NCBI GenBank assembly: GCA_002296975.1
Contig: DBIS01000069.1
Span: 1-28,696 of the forward strand
Length of the DNA: 28,696 nt
DNA from: Deltaproteobacteria bacterium UBA796
GTDB lineage: Bacteria > Myxococcota_A > UBA796
Reading direction: 5' to 3'
Made by a program: the position numbers and the translations under genes. The notes beneath the pieces are model-generated. The model was given only the letters and a program-made list of their open reading frames with translations, made no database searches and was not told where the DNA came from. How positions within the stretch are numbered: position 1 is the stretch's first letter; each line of letters begins with the position of its first letter. Below are positions 7,008-17,104 of the stretch, in pieces.

Positions 7008-7566
7008 TGGTTCCATTTCAAGGCGTTACGCCAAGGCGTTTATTCGTTTGGGTCAGGAGACAGACAAAACAGAGTCTTTCTCCGCTGACTTGAACACCTT
7101 TTTAGCCGTGCTGGATGTGGGTGAAGGCGAACTTCGGAACGCTTTGACCAATCCCGGCTTGTCGGGCATCGAGCGCAAGGCGGTTGTAGACGCAGTGCTC
7201 GCCAGGCTTTCTTTGGAAAAAGACAGCGCAAACTTCTTTCGGCTGTTGGTGGATAAAAATCGTTTTGACGAGTTTGACCATATTCATCGCGCATTCAACG
7301 AGATGGCAGATGAGGCCGCGGGCCGTGCCCGGGCAACGGTATCTACCGCTGCTAAGATGGGCGCCGACATGAAGAAAAGTGTCAAAGAGGCCCTTGAGGC
7401 GTCGACTGGCAAGACAGTCGAGATCGAGTTTATTGAAGACCCAAGCATCATCGGTGGGATGGTGGCTCAGGTCGGTGATATTTCCTACGACGCGAGCGTG
7501 CGTGCACGCCTGGAAGAGCTCCAGTCAGCGTTGATTCGTAACCCAGGCGCTGTGGCCAACGCCTAA
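7000..7566 (+). CDS. atpH: F-type ATP synthase subunit delta
   Basis: 188 residues from the ATG at 7000, which has GGAGGG 4 nt upstream; an in-frame start further up at 6937 lies inside atpF and lacks such a site. The N-terminus ISRRYAKAFIRLGQE is the conserved delta/OSCP helix-1 signature (RYAxAL). The C-terminal domain contains VEIEFIEDPSIIGGMVAQVG, matching the conserved delta-subunit segment (xxxDPxLIGGxxxxxG). It links the b/b' stalk to the top of alpha3beta3. The order b-delta-alpha is the usual one. Confidence 0.95.
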   Translation: MANGSISRRYAKAFIRLGQETDKTESFSADLNTFLAVLDVGEGELRNALTNPGLSGIERKAVVDAVLARLSLEKDSANFFRLLVDKNRFDEFDHIHRAFNEMADEAAGRARATVSTAAKMGADMKKSVKEALEASTGKTVEIEFIEDPSIIGGMVAQVGDISYDASVRARLEELQSALIRNPGAVANA

Positions 7567-7583
7567 GCCCAATCGGAGAAAAC

Positions 7584-9110
7584 ATGGACATTCGTGCAGC
7601 AGAGATCAGTGAGATCCTCAAAGAACAGATCAAGAACTACGACGCTCGCGTCCAAGTTTCAGAGACCGGTACCGTGCTCTCAGTCGGCGATGGTATCGCT
7701 CGGCTTTATGGGCTTCGAAACGCGATGGCGGGTGAGCTTCTGGAATTTCCAGGTGGTTTGATGGGCATGGTGCTCAACCTTGAAGAAGACAATGTGGGTG
7801 CAGCGCTCTTTGGCGATGACCGCAACATCAAGGAAGGCGACGTCGTCAAACGGACCGGCAAGATTGTGTCGATTCCCGTCGGGCCTGCCCTGATGGGTCG
7901 GGTTGTTGACGCCCTCGGAAACCCCATTGACGGAAAGGGACCCATCGAATCTGATCAGTTCCTTCCAGTCGAAATCAAGGCACCAGGTATCGTCAAGCGC
8001 AAGTCGGTGCACGAGCCCATGCAGACCGGTCTCAAGGCCATCGATGCGATGATTCCAATCGGTCGTGGTCAACGTGAGTTGATCATTGGGGATCGCCAGA
8101 CGGGTAAGACCGCCGTGGCCATCGACACCATCATCAACCAGCGGGTATTCAAAGACGATCCCAAAAAACGCATGCACTGCATCTATGTGGCGATTGGCCA
8201 AAAGCAGTCGACCGTGCGTCAGGTTGTGAAGAAGCTCGAAGAGTCGGGTGCTATGGAGTACACCACGGTCGTTTCGGCGAACGCAGCATCTCCAGCGCCG
8301 CTTCAGTTCCTCGCGCCGTACACGGGCTGCACCATCGGCGAGTACTTCCGCGACAACGGCATGCATGCGCTGTGCGTCTACGATGACCTTTCCAAGCAGG
8401 CGACTGCATATCGTCAGTTGTCTTTGCTGCTTCGGCGTCCGCCGGGCCGTGAGGCTTATCCTGGAGATGTTTTCTACATCCACAGCCGGCTCCTCGAGCG
8501 TGCGGCAAAAATGTCCGATCGTGATGGCGGCGGGTCTTTGACGGCACTTCCCATCGTCGAGACTCAAGCTGGCGACGTTTCGGCTTACATCCCAACCAAT
8601 GTTATCTCCATCACCGATGGCCAGATCTTCCTCGAGTCCGACCTGTTCAACCAGGGTGTTCGTCCTGCTGTGAACGTGGGCATCTCGGTGTCGCGGGTTG
8701 GCGGTTCTGCGCAAATTCCAGCCATGAAGCAAATCGCGGGTGCTTTGCGTTTGACCTTGGCTCAATACCGAGAGCTTCAAGCCTTTGCGGCCTTCGGTTC
8801 TGACCTCGACGTGGCCACTCAGCAGCAGCTCACTCGAGGTGCAGCCATGGTTGAGATTCTCAAACAAGGCCAGTATGTGCCCCTGACCGTCGAGATGCAG
8901 ATTGTGCACTTGCTCGCGGGTGACAGCGGTGCTTGTGATGAGATCGTCGGGCCCAAGGTGGGCGAATTCATCGCAGCTTTGACCAGTCAGTTTGAGGCGA
9001 ATCACAACGATTTGCTCACCGATATTCGCGAGGTCGCGACATTCAAGAAGAACGACTTGAAGGAGCGAACCATCGCGGCCATCAAAGAATTCCGGTCTAC
9101 TTGGTCCTAA
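7584..9110 (+). CDS. atpA: F-type ATP synthase subunit alpha
   Basis: 508 residues, the normal family length. The P-loop GDRQTGKT is at 169-176 (non-catalytic nucleotide site). ALCVYDDLSKQATAYRQ carries the Walker B region, and ISVSRVGGSAQIPAMK contains the arginine that reaches into the catalytic site of beta. The N-terminus MDIRAAEISEILKEQIKNY is the usual alpha start that contacts delta. The start has GGAG 5 nt upstream. With beta it forms the alpha3beta3 catalytic hexamer on the cytoplasmic face. Confidence 0.98.
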   Translation: MDIRAAEISEILKEQIKNYDARVQVSETGTVLSVGDGIARLYGLRNAMAGELLEFPGGLMGMVLNLEEDNVGAALFGDDRNIKEGDVVKRTGKIVSIPVGPALMGRVVDALGNPIDGKGPIESDQFLPVEIKAPGIVKRKSVHEPMQTGLKAIDAMIPIGRGQRELIIGDRQTGKTAVAIDTIINQRVFKDDPKKRMHCIYVAIGQKQSTVRQVVKKLEESGAMEYTTVVSANAASPAPLQFLAPYTGCTIGEYFRDNGMHALCVYDDLSKQATAYRQLSLLLRRPPGREAYPGDVFYIHSRLLERAAKMSDRDGGGSLTALPIVETQAGDVSAYIPTNVISITDGQIFLESDLFNQGVRPAVNVGISVSRVGGSAQIPAMKQIAGALRLTLAQYRELQAFAAFGSDLDVATQQQLTRGAAMVEILKQGQYVPLTVEMQIVHLLAGDSGACDEIVGPKVGEFIAALTSQFEANHNDLLTDIREVATFKKNDLKERTIAAIKEFRSTWS

Positions 9111-9131
9111 TCTTTTTTCTAAGGAGCCAAA

Positions 9132-9992
9132 ATGGCTTCCCTTCGTGACACACGCCGGCGGATTACGTCGGTCAAAAACACCCGACAGATCACCCGAGCC
9201 ATGAAATTGGTCGCGGGTGCCAAGCTGCGTCGGGCGACGTCAGCGGCCACTGCGGCCAAGCCTTACCAGCAAACCTTGGTCCGTGTGCTTGGGCGCGTGG
9301 TGGGCAAGGCGGGTGATACTCAGCATCCTTTGTTGACCAAGCCCGATAATGACACCGATGTCGTCATTGCGGTGATGAGTAGCGATCGCGGGCTTTGTGG
9401 TGGCTTCAACAACCAGTTGCTTCGCAAAGTTCAATCTGACATCGACGCGATGATCGCCGATGGAAAAACCGTTCGGCTGCTCACCTTCGGCAAAAAGAGT
9501 ACCGCCCACTTTAGCAAGCGTGGGTACACCGTCGAAGCGTCAACCATCGATCTCGACCCTTCCGAATACAGCGGTGAGGCCCAGAAGCTGGCCGACAAGC
9601 TGATGGTTGAAATGGCAGAGAATGGTTTTGAGCGGGCTTTTGTGGCCTTCAACGATTATCGCTCAGTGTTGTCTCAGATTCCAACCTTGGCACAAGTTCT
9701 GCCGATGGTCGTCGATGAAGAGTCCGACAGTGGCGGTGGAGACATCATATACGAGCCCGACGGAGCTGAGCTTCTTGGTCGGTTGCTTCCCATGGCCTTG
9801 CGCACACAACTTTTCCAAGCCTTCCTGGAGACCCAGGCAGGCGAACAAGCCTCTCGGATGGCGGCGATGGACGCTGCCACTCGAAATGCTTCAGACCTTA
9901 TCGATGACCTGACCCTGCTGTACAACCGCGGACGTCAGGCAGCCATTACCACCGAACTCACAGAAATCGTGTCGGGTGCGGAAGCGCTTTAA
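9132..9992 (+). CDS. atpG: F-type ATP synthase subunit gamma
   Basis: 286 residues. The N-terminal helix MASLRDTRRRITSVKNTRQI with TRAMKLVAGAKLRRA is the conserved gamma coiled coil. The GLCGGFNNQLLRKV segment is the conserved Rossmann-type core (DRGLCGxxN). The C-terminal helix ASDLIDDLTLLYNRGRQAAI ending TTELTEIVSGAEAL is the other half of the central shaft. The start has AAGGAG 5 nt upstream. It is the central rotor between alpha and beta in the operon and couples Fo rotation to catalysis. Confidence 0.97.
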   Translation: MASLRDTRRRITSVKNTRQITRAMKLVAGAKLRRATSAATAAKPYQQTLVRVLGRVVGKAGDTQHPLLTKPDNDTDVVIAVMSSDRGLCGGFNNQLLRKVQSDIDAMIADGKTVRLLTFGKKSTAHFSKRGYTVEASTIDLDPSEYSGEAQKLADKLMVEMAENGFERAFVAFNDYRSVLSQIPTLAQVLPMVVDEESDSGGGDIIYEPDGAELLGRLLPMALRTQLFQAFLETQAGEQASRMAAMDAATRNASDLIDDLTLLYNRGRQAAITTELTEIVSGAEAL

Positions 9993-10016
9993 GCGGGCCG
10001 CCCACAGGAGAACATC

Positions 10017-11503
<1,487 letters not shown>

Positions 11504-11507
<4 letters not shown>

Positions 11508-11893
11508 GCCTGCATCTCGAGATCGTCACACCATCAGAGATCGCTTTTAGCGGTGAGTGTGTGACGGTGACTGCGCCGGGTTTACTCGGTGAGTTCGGTG
11601 TCTTGGATGGTCACGCTCAAACACTGGCTGTGACGGTCGCGGGCGTGGTTCGGCTACAGACGGCGAGTGGAGAACTTCAGTTTGTGGTCGGCCCGGGTTT
11701 TGCAGAGGTCGGCCCTGGGCGGCTCACCTTGCTGGTCGACTTGTGTGAGCCTGGCGATGCGGTTGACAAGGCCGCTGCCAAGGCTGAAATTGCTGCGGCT
11801 TATGGCGTGCTCAAAGTTAAATCTTCAGAGTCCGAAGAAGGCTTAAGCGCCCGCAGGCAAGTCGATTTGGCGACGGCCCGTTTGGCTGTCTAA
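11504..11893 (+). CDS. atpC: F-type ATP synthase subunit epsilon
   Basis: 129 residues. The N-terminal beta sandwich contains LHLEIVTPSEIAFSGE and GLLGEFGVLDGHAQT; the family signature is GxFGVLPGHAPL, with Asp here instead of Pro. A C-terminal helical hairpin follows (AVDKAAAKAEIAAAYGVLKV, ARRQVDLATARLAV), the part that can inhibit ATP hydrolysis in other bacteria. It is coupled to atpD by an ATGA overlap and is the last gene of the operon, followed by an intrinsic terminator. Confidence 0.95.
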
Positions 11894-11915
11894 ATCCAGC
11901 AATCCTTCTTTGAAC

Positions 11916-11939
11916 GGCCCCATTGGGGCCTTTCTTTTT
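11916..11939 (+). terminator. Intrinsic terminator of the atp operon
   Basis: A perfect 6-bp GC stem, GGCCCC (11916-11921) and GGGGCC (11925-11930) with an ATT loop, is followed directly by TTTCTTTTT. It lies 22 bp after the atpC stop and only about 20 bp before the next start codon. Confidence 0.9.
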
Positions 11940-11960
11940 GGGTCGCGTTAGCCTCCATCA

Positions 11961-13514
11961 ATGGATGATATTCTCACCATAGATGGCACCACCCTCGGCC
12001 TCCAGGATGTGGTAGATGTGGCGCGAAAAGCGCGGGTTGTGCGCTTGGCTGATCACGCGAGAACAGCCATGGCTGCTTCTTATGCCTGGGTGGCCAAAGC
12101 TTGCACCCTAGATCAGCCAGTGTATGGGGTAAACACCGGTTTTGGTTCGTTGGCTCGGCTTAAAATCGACCCGGCTCAGACCAGTCAGTTGTCCTTAAAT
12201 TTGCTGCGTTCTCACGCCGCCGGTGTGGGCAAGCCGGTGTCGGTCGAGGTTGTTCGGGCCATGATGTTGCTTCGGGCGAATGCGCTCGCCAAGGGTGCGA
12301 GTGGATGTCGGCCAGTCTTGGTTGACACCTTGCTTCAGATGCTTGCAGCAGAGATTACGCCTGTGGTGCCTTCACAAGGAAGCTGTGGGTCTTCGGGTGA
12401 TTTGGCCCCATTGGCCCATCTCGGCCTGGTTTTGGCGGAGGGTGATCACGGAGAGGTCATTTGCCGAGGTAAGCGGATGAGTGCTGCTGAGGGGATGGCG
12501 CTCGCCAAGATACCGCGGCTTCAGATGGAGGCCAAAGACGGTCTGGCCATCACAAATGGGGCTCAGTTGACCACAGCAATCGGTGCGCTGGCCATATTCG
12601 ACACGATAGCGTTGGTCGAAGCAGCGGAGCTTTCGGCTGCCATGAGCATAGAGGCTTTGCGGGGTGCATCACGGGCTTTTCGGGCTGGGGTGCATGCGGT
12701 GCGTCCATATCGGGGGGCCATCGCGACGGCGTCGAATCTTCGGGTGCTCTTTGAGGGCAGCGAGTTGATGGACTCCATGCCAGAGAAGCTCCAAGATGCC
12801 TACTCCTTGCGGTGCACACCACAGGTTTTGGGTGCTTGCCGAGATGCCATCCAGTATGCACTGAGCCAGATTTCTATCGAGCTTAATTCGGTGACGGACA
12901 ACCCTTTGATATTGCTGGATGAGCCCGATGAGAACAAGGCGTTCAGCGCCGGAATGTTCCACGGGGAACCGGTCGGGATTCCTCTGGATGTGCTAAAAAT
13001 CGCCATCTCTGAGGTGGCCAGCTTGAGCGAGCGCAGATTGTATCGGCTCACCACGGGCAGCTTGTCTCAGCGTTTACCCCCAGCGTTGGCATCTAAGGAT
13101 CGCCCGGAGCTTGGGATGATGGTACCCCAGACGACCGCGGCCGCTTTAGTGAGTGAAAACAAAGCGCTTGGTTGGCCGGCCTCGATCGACTCGATCCCCA
13201 CCTGTGAGGATCAAGAAGATCATGTGGCCATGAGCACAACCGCAGCACGTCGAGCGTCGCGGGTGCTCGACAATGCCACACGTGTTGTGGCCATCGAGAT
13301 GTTGGCTGCGGTCCGTGCGCTCGAGTTTCGCACCCTTGAGGCTCCGGGTTTGCAGTTGGGAGCGGGCACGACCGAGGGCCTCCGCCGGGCGCGACTGGTT
13401 CTTGACGGCCTGGGTGGTGTGGTCACGCCTTCGGTTGCCATCGAGGCCCTCGCGGCCTGGATTCACAACGGCGGACATTTGCAGGTTGTTTCGGGTTTGG
13501 AGGTCATCCAATGA
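11961..13514 (+). CDS. HAL/PAL-family aromatic amino acid ammonia-lyase (first copy)
   Basis: 517 residues, usual HAL length. Members eliminate ammonia from His, Phe or Tyr using an MIO prosthetic group formed from an Ala-Ser-Gly-type triad. Here the site reads GSCGSSGDLAPLAH (Ser144-Ser145-Gly146), so the MIO serine is present with Ser instead of Ala before it. Other catalytic positions known from Pseudomonas HAL are kept: Tyr55 in YGVNTGFGSLA, His85 in SHAAG, Tyr281 and Arg284 in AYSLRC, the DNPL loop, FHGEPV, and Glu in QEDHVAM. The usual SANQEDHVSM reads CEDQEDHVAM, so substrate may differ from histidine. No hutU, hutI or other histidine-utilisation gene is nearby. There is no clear Shine-Dalgarno, and the ATG lies just after the atp terminator. 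The stop overlaps the next gene (ATGA). Confidence 0.88.
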   Translation: MDDILTIDGTTLGLQDVVDVARKARVVRLADHARTAMAASYAWVAKACTLDQPVYGVNTGFGSLARLKIDPAQTSQLSLNLLRSHAAGVGKPVSVEVVRAMMLLRANALAKGASGCRPVLVDTLLQMLAAEITPVVPSQGSCGSSGDLAPLAHLGLVLAEGDHGEVICRGKRMSAAEGMALAKIPRLQMEAKDGLAITNGAQLTTAIGALAIFDTIALVEAAELSAAMSIEALRGASRAFRAGVHAVRPYRGAIATASNLRVLFEGSELMDSMPEKLQDAYSLRCTPQVLGACRDAIQYALSQISIELNSVTDNPLILLDEPDENKAFSAGMFHGEPVGIPLDVLKIAISEVASLSERRLYRLTTGSLSQRLPPALASKDRPELGMMVPQTTAAALVSENKALGWPASIDSIPTCEDQEDHVAMSTTAARRASRVLDNATRVVAIEMLAAVRALEFRTLEAPGLQLGAGTTEGLRRARLVLDGLGGVVTPSVAIEALAAWIHNGGHLQVVSGLEVIQ

Positions 13515-14992
13515 GCGTTCAGATCGACGGAAGATCGCTGCGTTGCCTCGATTTGGCGGCCATCGCGCATGGCGAGCAGGTGCAATTGTCGGGTGGTGCA
13601 CGCCAACGGATGGCGTCCAATGTGGCGTCTATGCCGATGGGCCCCAGTGTTCTTGAAGAAAAGCGTCATTGGCTGGTGGGCGGTTTCGCCGAGAATATGG
13701 ACGCAGACACCCTTAGCAAAACCTTTATACTCGGGCATTGTGCCGGTGTGGGCGAGCTGCTCCCTGCGCTTTTGGTTCGGGCCACGATGGCTGCTCGGGC
13801 CAATGTGCTCGCGAATGGCTGTACGGGATGTCGGCCTCAGGCCGCAGAGGTTTTACTGGACATGCTTAATCACGGTGTGGCGCCCGAGGTTCCGTCACAG
13901 GGCAGTGTCGGTGCGGCCGGTGATTTGGCCCCTCTGGCCCATATTGCAGCGGTTGCATGTGGCTATATCGGTGAGCCTCACCCTTTGGTGGCGGCCTATC
14001 AGCCAAATCCGAAAGAAGCGTTGGCGTTGATCAACGGCATCTCGATGACCACGGCCCTTGGCGCCATAGCGGTGGTTCGTATCCAGCGAGTCTTGGATGC
14101 CGCTATTTTGGCGACGGCGATGACCATGGAGGCAATGGGCGTCGACGCCGGCTGTATTGATGAACGATTGCTCAAGGCTCGCAACCATCCAGGCGGGGTC
14201 GTCGTGGGTCAGCAACTGCGGGCTTTACTTGAGGGCAGCACCCAGGTGTGTTCGCCCAAAGGAGCGAGCGCCTTCTCCATTCGGGCCGCTCCAGCCGTCA
14301 TGGGTACGCTCGTCGATCAGTTGGCGTGTACCCGAACGGTCATTGAGCGCGAGCTTAATGGTGCAGGAGACAACCCCTTGCTTTTCGATGGCGAGTGGGT
14401 CGAGGGTGGAAACTTTCACGGGGCTCCGGTTGCACAGTCCCTCGATGCGATCAAGGTGGCGCTCACTCAGCTAGCCACCAGCTCAGAGCGTCGGACTTTT
14501 CGGTTGACCTACGGCCAGCTCTCCAAGGGGCTCCCTTCTTTTTTGGTGCGCGGAACGGGACTAAATAGTGGCTTTATGCTCGCCCAATATACTGCCGCCT
14601 CATTGGCGAGTGAGTGTAAGGGCTTGTCTTTCCCGGCCTCAGTCGACACCATTCCCACTGTTCAGCACCATGAAGATCATGTGTCTATGGGGCCCATCTC
14701 AGCTCGAATGCTGCTCGAAACGACAGAGTGTGTCGCGGATATTGTGGCGATAGAGCTTCTGGTCGCAGCCCAGGCCCTCGACTTGAGAATGCGTGGGATG
14801 GCCTTTGATGCCGAAGGAGAAGCCGTCCCGGCTGAGCCGGTCATTTTGGCACCAAAGATAGCGGCCGCCCACCGTCGGGTTCGCAAGCACATCGCCTATT
14901 GGGCCGATGACGAATTGCTGCATCCAGCGATTAAATCTGCGGGTGATTTGGTGCGAACTGGAGAAATACTGGGGCATACGCACCCTTGGTGA
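13511..14992 (+). CDS. HAL/PAL-family paralogue lacking the MIO serine, probable pseudoenzyme
   Basis: 493 residues, ATGA-coupled to the first lyase. The HAL fold is evident throughout (LALINGISMTTALG, DNPLLF, NFHGAPVAQSLDA, SGFMLAQYTAASLASE, HHEDHVSM). The MIO triad, however, reads GSVGAAGDLAPLAH: Ala135-Ala136-Gly137, codon gcc at 13916 where Ser is required. The Tyr-loop motif YGxNTGFG is gone (HWLVGGFAENMD around 53-64), and the Tyr before the conserved Arg is Phe255 (AFSIRAAP). His76 (GHCAGVG), Arg258 and the Glu of HEDHVSM remain. Loss of exactly the MIO serine and two catalytic tyrosines, with the scaffold kept, suggests a non-catalytic partner, perhaps in a hetero-tetramer with the first copy. 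An alternative is a changed, MIO-independent activity. Confidence 0.87.
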   Translation: MSVQIDGRSLRCLDLAAIAHGEQVQLSGGARQRMASNVASMPMGPSVLEEKRHWLVGGFAENMDADTLSKTFILGHCAGVGELLPALLVRATMAARANVLANGCTGCRPQAAEVLLDMLNHGVAPEVPSQGSVGAAGDLAPLAHIAAVACGYIGEPHPLVAAYQPNPKEALALINGISMTTALGAIAVVRIQRVLDAAILATAMTMEAMGVDAGCIDERLLKARNHPGGVVVGQQLRALLEGSTQVCSPKGASAFSIRAAPAVMGTLVDQLACTRTVIERELNGAGDNPLLFDGEWVEGGNFHGAPVAQSLDAIKVALTQLATSSERRTFRLTYGQLSKGLPSFLVRGTGLNSGFMLAQYTAASLASECKGLSFPASVDTIPTVQHHEDHVSMGPISARMLLETTECVADIVAIELLVAAQALDLRMRGMAFDAEGEAVPAEPVILAPKIAAAHRRVRKHIAYWADDELLHPAIKSAGDLVRTGEILGHTHPW

Positions 14993-15160
14993 GAAACTTT
15001 TAAAGTGCTAAGTCTTTAGAACTACTTAACTTTTTATTTGGATGTGCAAGGACTGGACAGGTGTCGGCTGACCGGCAGTTTTTGATATTTGATCGGCGAT
15101 GAACTTCGTTGGGCGTTGGGGGCAATCTCCAACCAAACCCCAAACAAAACGGAGAATCTC

Positions 15161-17041
15161 ATGCGTTCAATCACCCTTCTTTCCTTGTTCTCTTTCGCTT
15201 GCTCCAATGTCGTTCCATCGGATGTGAGCGTCGAGCCTAAGAAAAATACCAATGAGGCCGCCGGTTCTGGCGAATCTGAGACCGGTCAGACCGGTTTAGA
15301 GTCTGAATCTGATCACAGTGGCGCCGACACCGAGGCGGGTGAAAGCGACCAAGAGTCCACTGAGGATGCTCCCGCCGACGCGGGCACCGATACACCGGCT
15401 GATGAACCTGTCGACGATGCTCCCGTAGATGAAGATGGTGACGGTTTCACCGATGATGTCGACTGTGATGATCATGACTCGCGCATCGCACCTGGTGCCC
15501 CGGAGTACTGTGATGGAATCGATACAGATTGCGACGGTGTGGTCGATCCGAGCAACGCCTTAGACGCCCTCACCTGGTACCGGGATGGCGATGGCGATGG
15601 CTTTGGTGACCCCCTCGACTCCAGAACATCGTGTGGCCCTCCAGGCGGACCGTGGGTTGCCAACTCAGATGATTGTGATGATTTCAACGCGGACATCAAC
15701 CCTGAGGCCATCGAGATCTGTGATGGGCTTGATAATGACTGCGATGGCTTGAGTGACCCGCCAACAGCAGCCGACGCTCCGACCTGGCACCTTGATGACG
15801 ACGCTGATGGTTTCGGGGTAGACACAGAGACCACGGTGGCTTGTCTTCAGCCTGCTGGGGTCTGGACGGAGGCGAGTGGTGACTGTGATGACACAGATGC
15901 CCGCATCCATCCCGGAGCTGAGGAGTTTTGCGATGGCGCCGACTTTGACTGCGATGGGGCCGAGGCTGAAGGTATCGCGACATGGTTTGGGGTCGGTGAA
16001 GACGCGGTCGACGTGACAAGCCACCTCGAGGCGGGCTTTTTTCGGCGGACAGAGCTTGGTCGCTTGGGCGTGTGTGGAGGGGTGTGGAATACCCGCCTCG
16101 AGTTCGATATTTCAGGGCTTAGCGCCTCGATGGGCTCGTCGACCGTTGTAATCCAGGGCTATGGTGACCCGATTTTAGACGGCGGCGATGATGGACGCTT
16201 GGTTTTGGTTGAGGGTGGGGTCAGCATCCTCGAAATCGATGGATTGACCTTGAAAAATGGTGAAGCAAACCGTGGTGCTGCGATTTATGGCATGAGTTTG
16301 GATTTGAGATTGAGCGACATGATTTTGTCCTCAAACACCACATCTGGCTCAGGGGGTGCCATTTATATAGAGGATGGGAATATCGAGCTCGATGATGTGA
16401 CCTTTCGAAACAACATGTCGTCGGGATTTGGTGCCCACGGTGGTGCCATCCGGCTGCTCGAAGGGGACATCGAGGGTGCGAACGTGACCTTTTATAATAA
16501 CGACACTGCTGGATTCGGCAGTGGTGGGGCCATCGCCATCAACGCGGGGTCTGTCACATTTGCTGATGCCTTATTTTCTCAAAATGATGCCACCTATCGC
16601 GGGGGGGCGGTTGTGCTTTTCGAAGGGGACTTGACCTTGATTGACTCTTCGGCAGCCCACAACAGCGCCTTGAGTGGCGGTGCTTTTTATGTGGGCGGCG
16701 TGGTCGACTTGGAGGCCACGACAGTCGACAATAATGAAGCAAATTTTGGGGCTGGCGTGTACTTGCCTGCCATGTCTGGGGCTGAGGCTGTCTTCTGCAG
16801 CTCGGGTGGCGCGAGTCATTCAGGGTTTTTGAACAATCAATCCGATAATGGTGGTGCGGTTTACGCTGAGAGTTGGTGGGGCTACCGGGTTGAGAGCATG
16901 GGTTGCGATTGGGGAACGGGCAGCAACGATAACGAGTCTCAGGACATCAAAATCAGCACATATGGTGAGATCGATGCTGGCATGAATGCGACATTTGATT
17001 GCACCGCCACCCTGTGTTTAGGAGGGGCTGATTTCGAGTGA
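15161..17041 (+). CDS. Surface lipoprotein with MopE-type repeats and a beta-helix domain
   Basis: 626 residues from the ATG at 15161, with GGAG 6 nt upstream; an in-frame start at 15089 has no such site. The N-terminus MRSITLLSLFSFAC resembles a short lipoprotein signal (Cys14), though the lipobox is poor. An acidic Ser/Glu/Asp-rich spacer follows (20-90). Three MopE-type repeats of about 70 residues come next (DCDD at 101-104, 171-174, 241-244; each with PGAxExCDGxDxDCDG), a motif linked to Ca or Cu binding. From ~330 to 600, right-handed beta-helix coils are visible (GGAIYIEDGNIELDDVTF, GGAIRLLEGDIEG, GGAIAINAGSVTFAD, GGAVVLFEGDL), like Pmp/adhesin repeats. It is probably displayed on the cell surface; ligand unknown. 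The 168-bp region upstream is AT-rich but shows no clear promoter. Confidence 0.85.
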   Translation: MRSITLLSLFSFACSNVVPSDVSVEPKKNTNEAAGSGESETGQTGLESESDHSGADTEAGESDQESTEDAPADAGTDTPADEPVDDAPVDEDGDGFTDDVDCDDHDSRIAPGAPEYCDGIDTDCDGVVDPSNALDALTWYRDGDGDGFGDPLDSRTSCGPPGGPWVANSDDCDDFNADINPEAIEICDGLDNDCDGLSDPPTAADAPTWHLDDDADGFGVDTETTVACLQPAGVWTEASGDCDDTDARIHPGAEEFCDGADFDCDGAEAEGIATWFGVGEDAVDVTSHLEAGFFRRTELGRLGVCGGVWNTRLEFDISGLSASMGSSTVVIQGYGDPILDGGDDGRLVLVEGGVSILEIDGLTLKNGEANRGAAIYGMSLDLRLSDMILSSNTTSGSGGAIYIEDGNIELDDVTFRNNMSSGFGAHGGAIRLLEGDIEGANVTFYNNDTAGFGSGGAIAINAGSVTFADALFSQNDATYRGGAVVLFEGDLTLIDSSAAHNSALSGGAFYVGGVVDLEATTVDNNEANFGAGVYLPAMSGAEAVFCSSGGASHSGFLNNQSDNGGAVYAESWWGYRVESMGCDWGTGSNDNESQDIKISTYGEIDAGMNATFDCTATLCLGGADFE

Positions 17042-17069
17042 TGAGTTCGTATTATTGACTTGCGTTCGG

Positions 17070-17104
17070 CCGCCTGGGTTTCTTTGAAGCCCAGGCGGTT
17101 TTTT
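17070..17104 (+). terminator. Strong intrinsic terminator of the MopE lipoprotein gene
   Basis: CCGCCTGGG (17070-17078) pairs with CCCAGGCGG (17090-17098). The stem extends inward through TTTC/GAAG (one G-T pair) to a TTT loop, about 13 bp in all, followed by TTTTTT. It overlaps by 2 bp the stop codon of the convergent kinase gene. There is no T-run on the other strand, so it serves only the plus-strand gene. Confidence 0.92.

Noticed and set aside
7680..9005. 441-codon open frame on the minus strand opposite atpA
   Set aside because: Shadow of the strongly conserved atpA codon usage; the protein has no sensible domain and no upstream ribosome-binding site.
11961..14992. Annotating the lyase pair as hutH with a histidine-utilisation operon
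   Set aside because: No urocanase, imidazolonepropionase or hut regulator is adjacent, and the substrate-side motif differs, so the symbol would overstate the evidence.
15001..15040. Possible hairpin plus T-run after the second lyase (TAAAG...CTTTA, then CTTTTTATTT)
   Set aside because: The stem is short and AT-only with a long loop; too weak to call a terminator.
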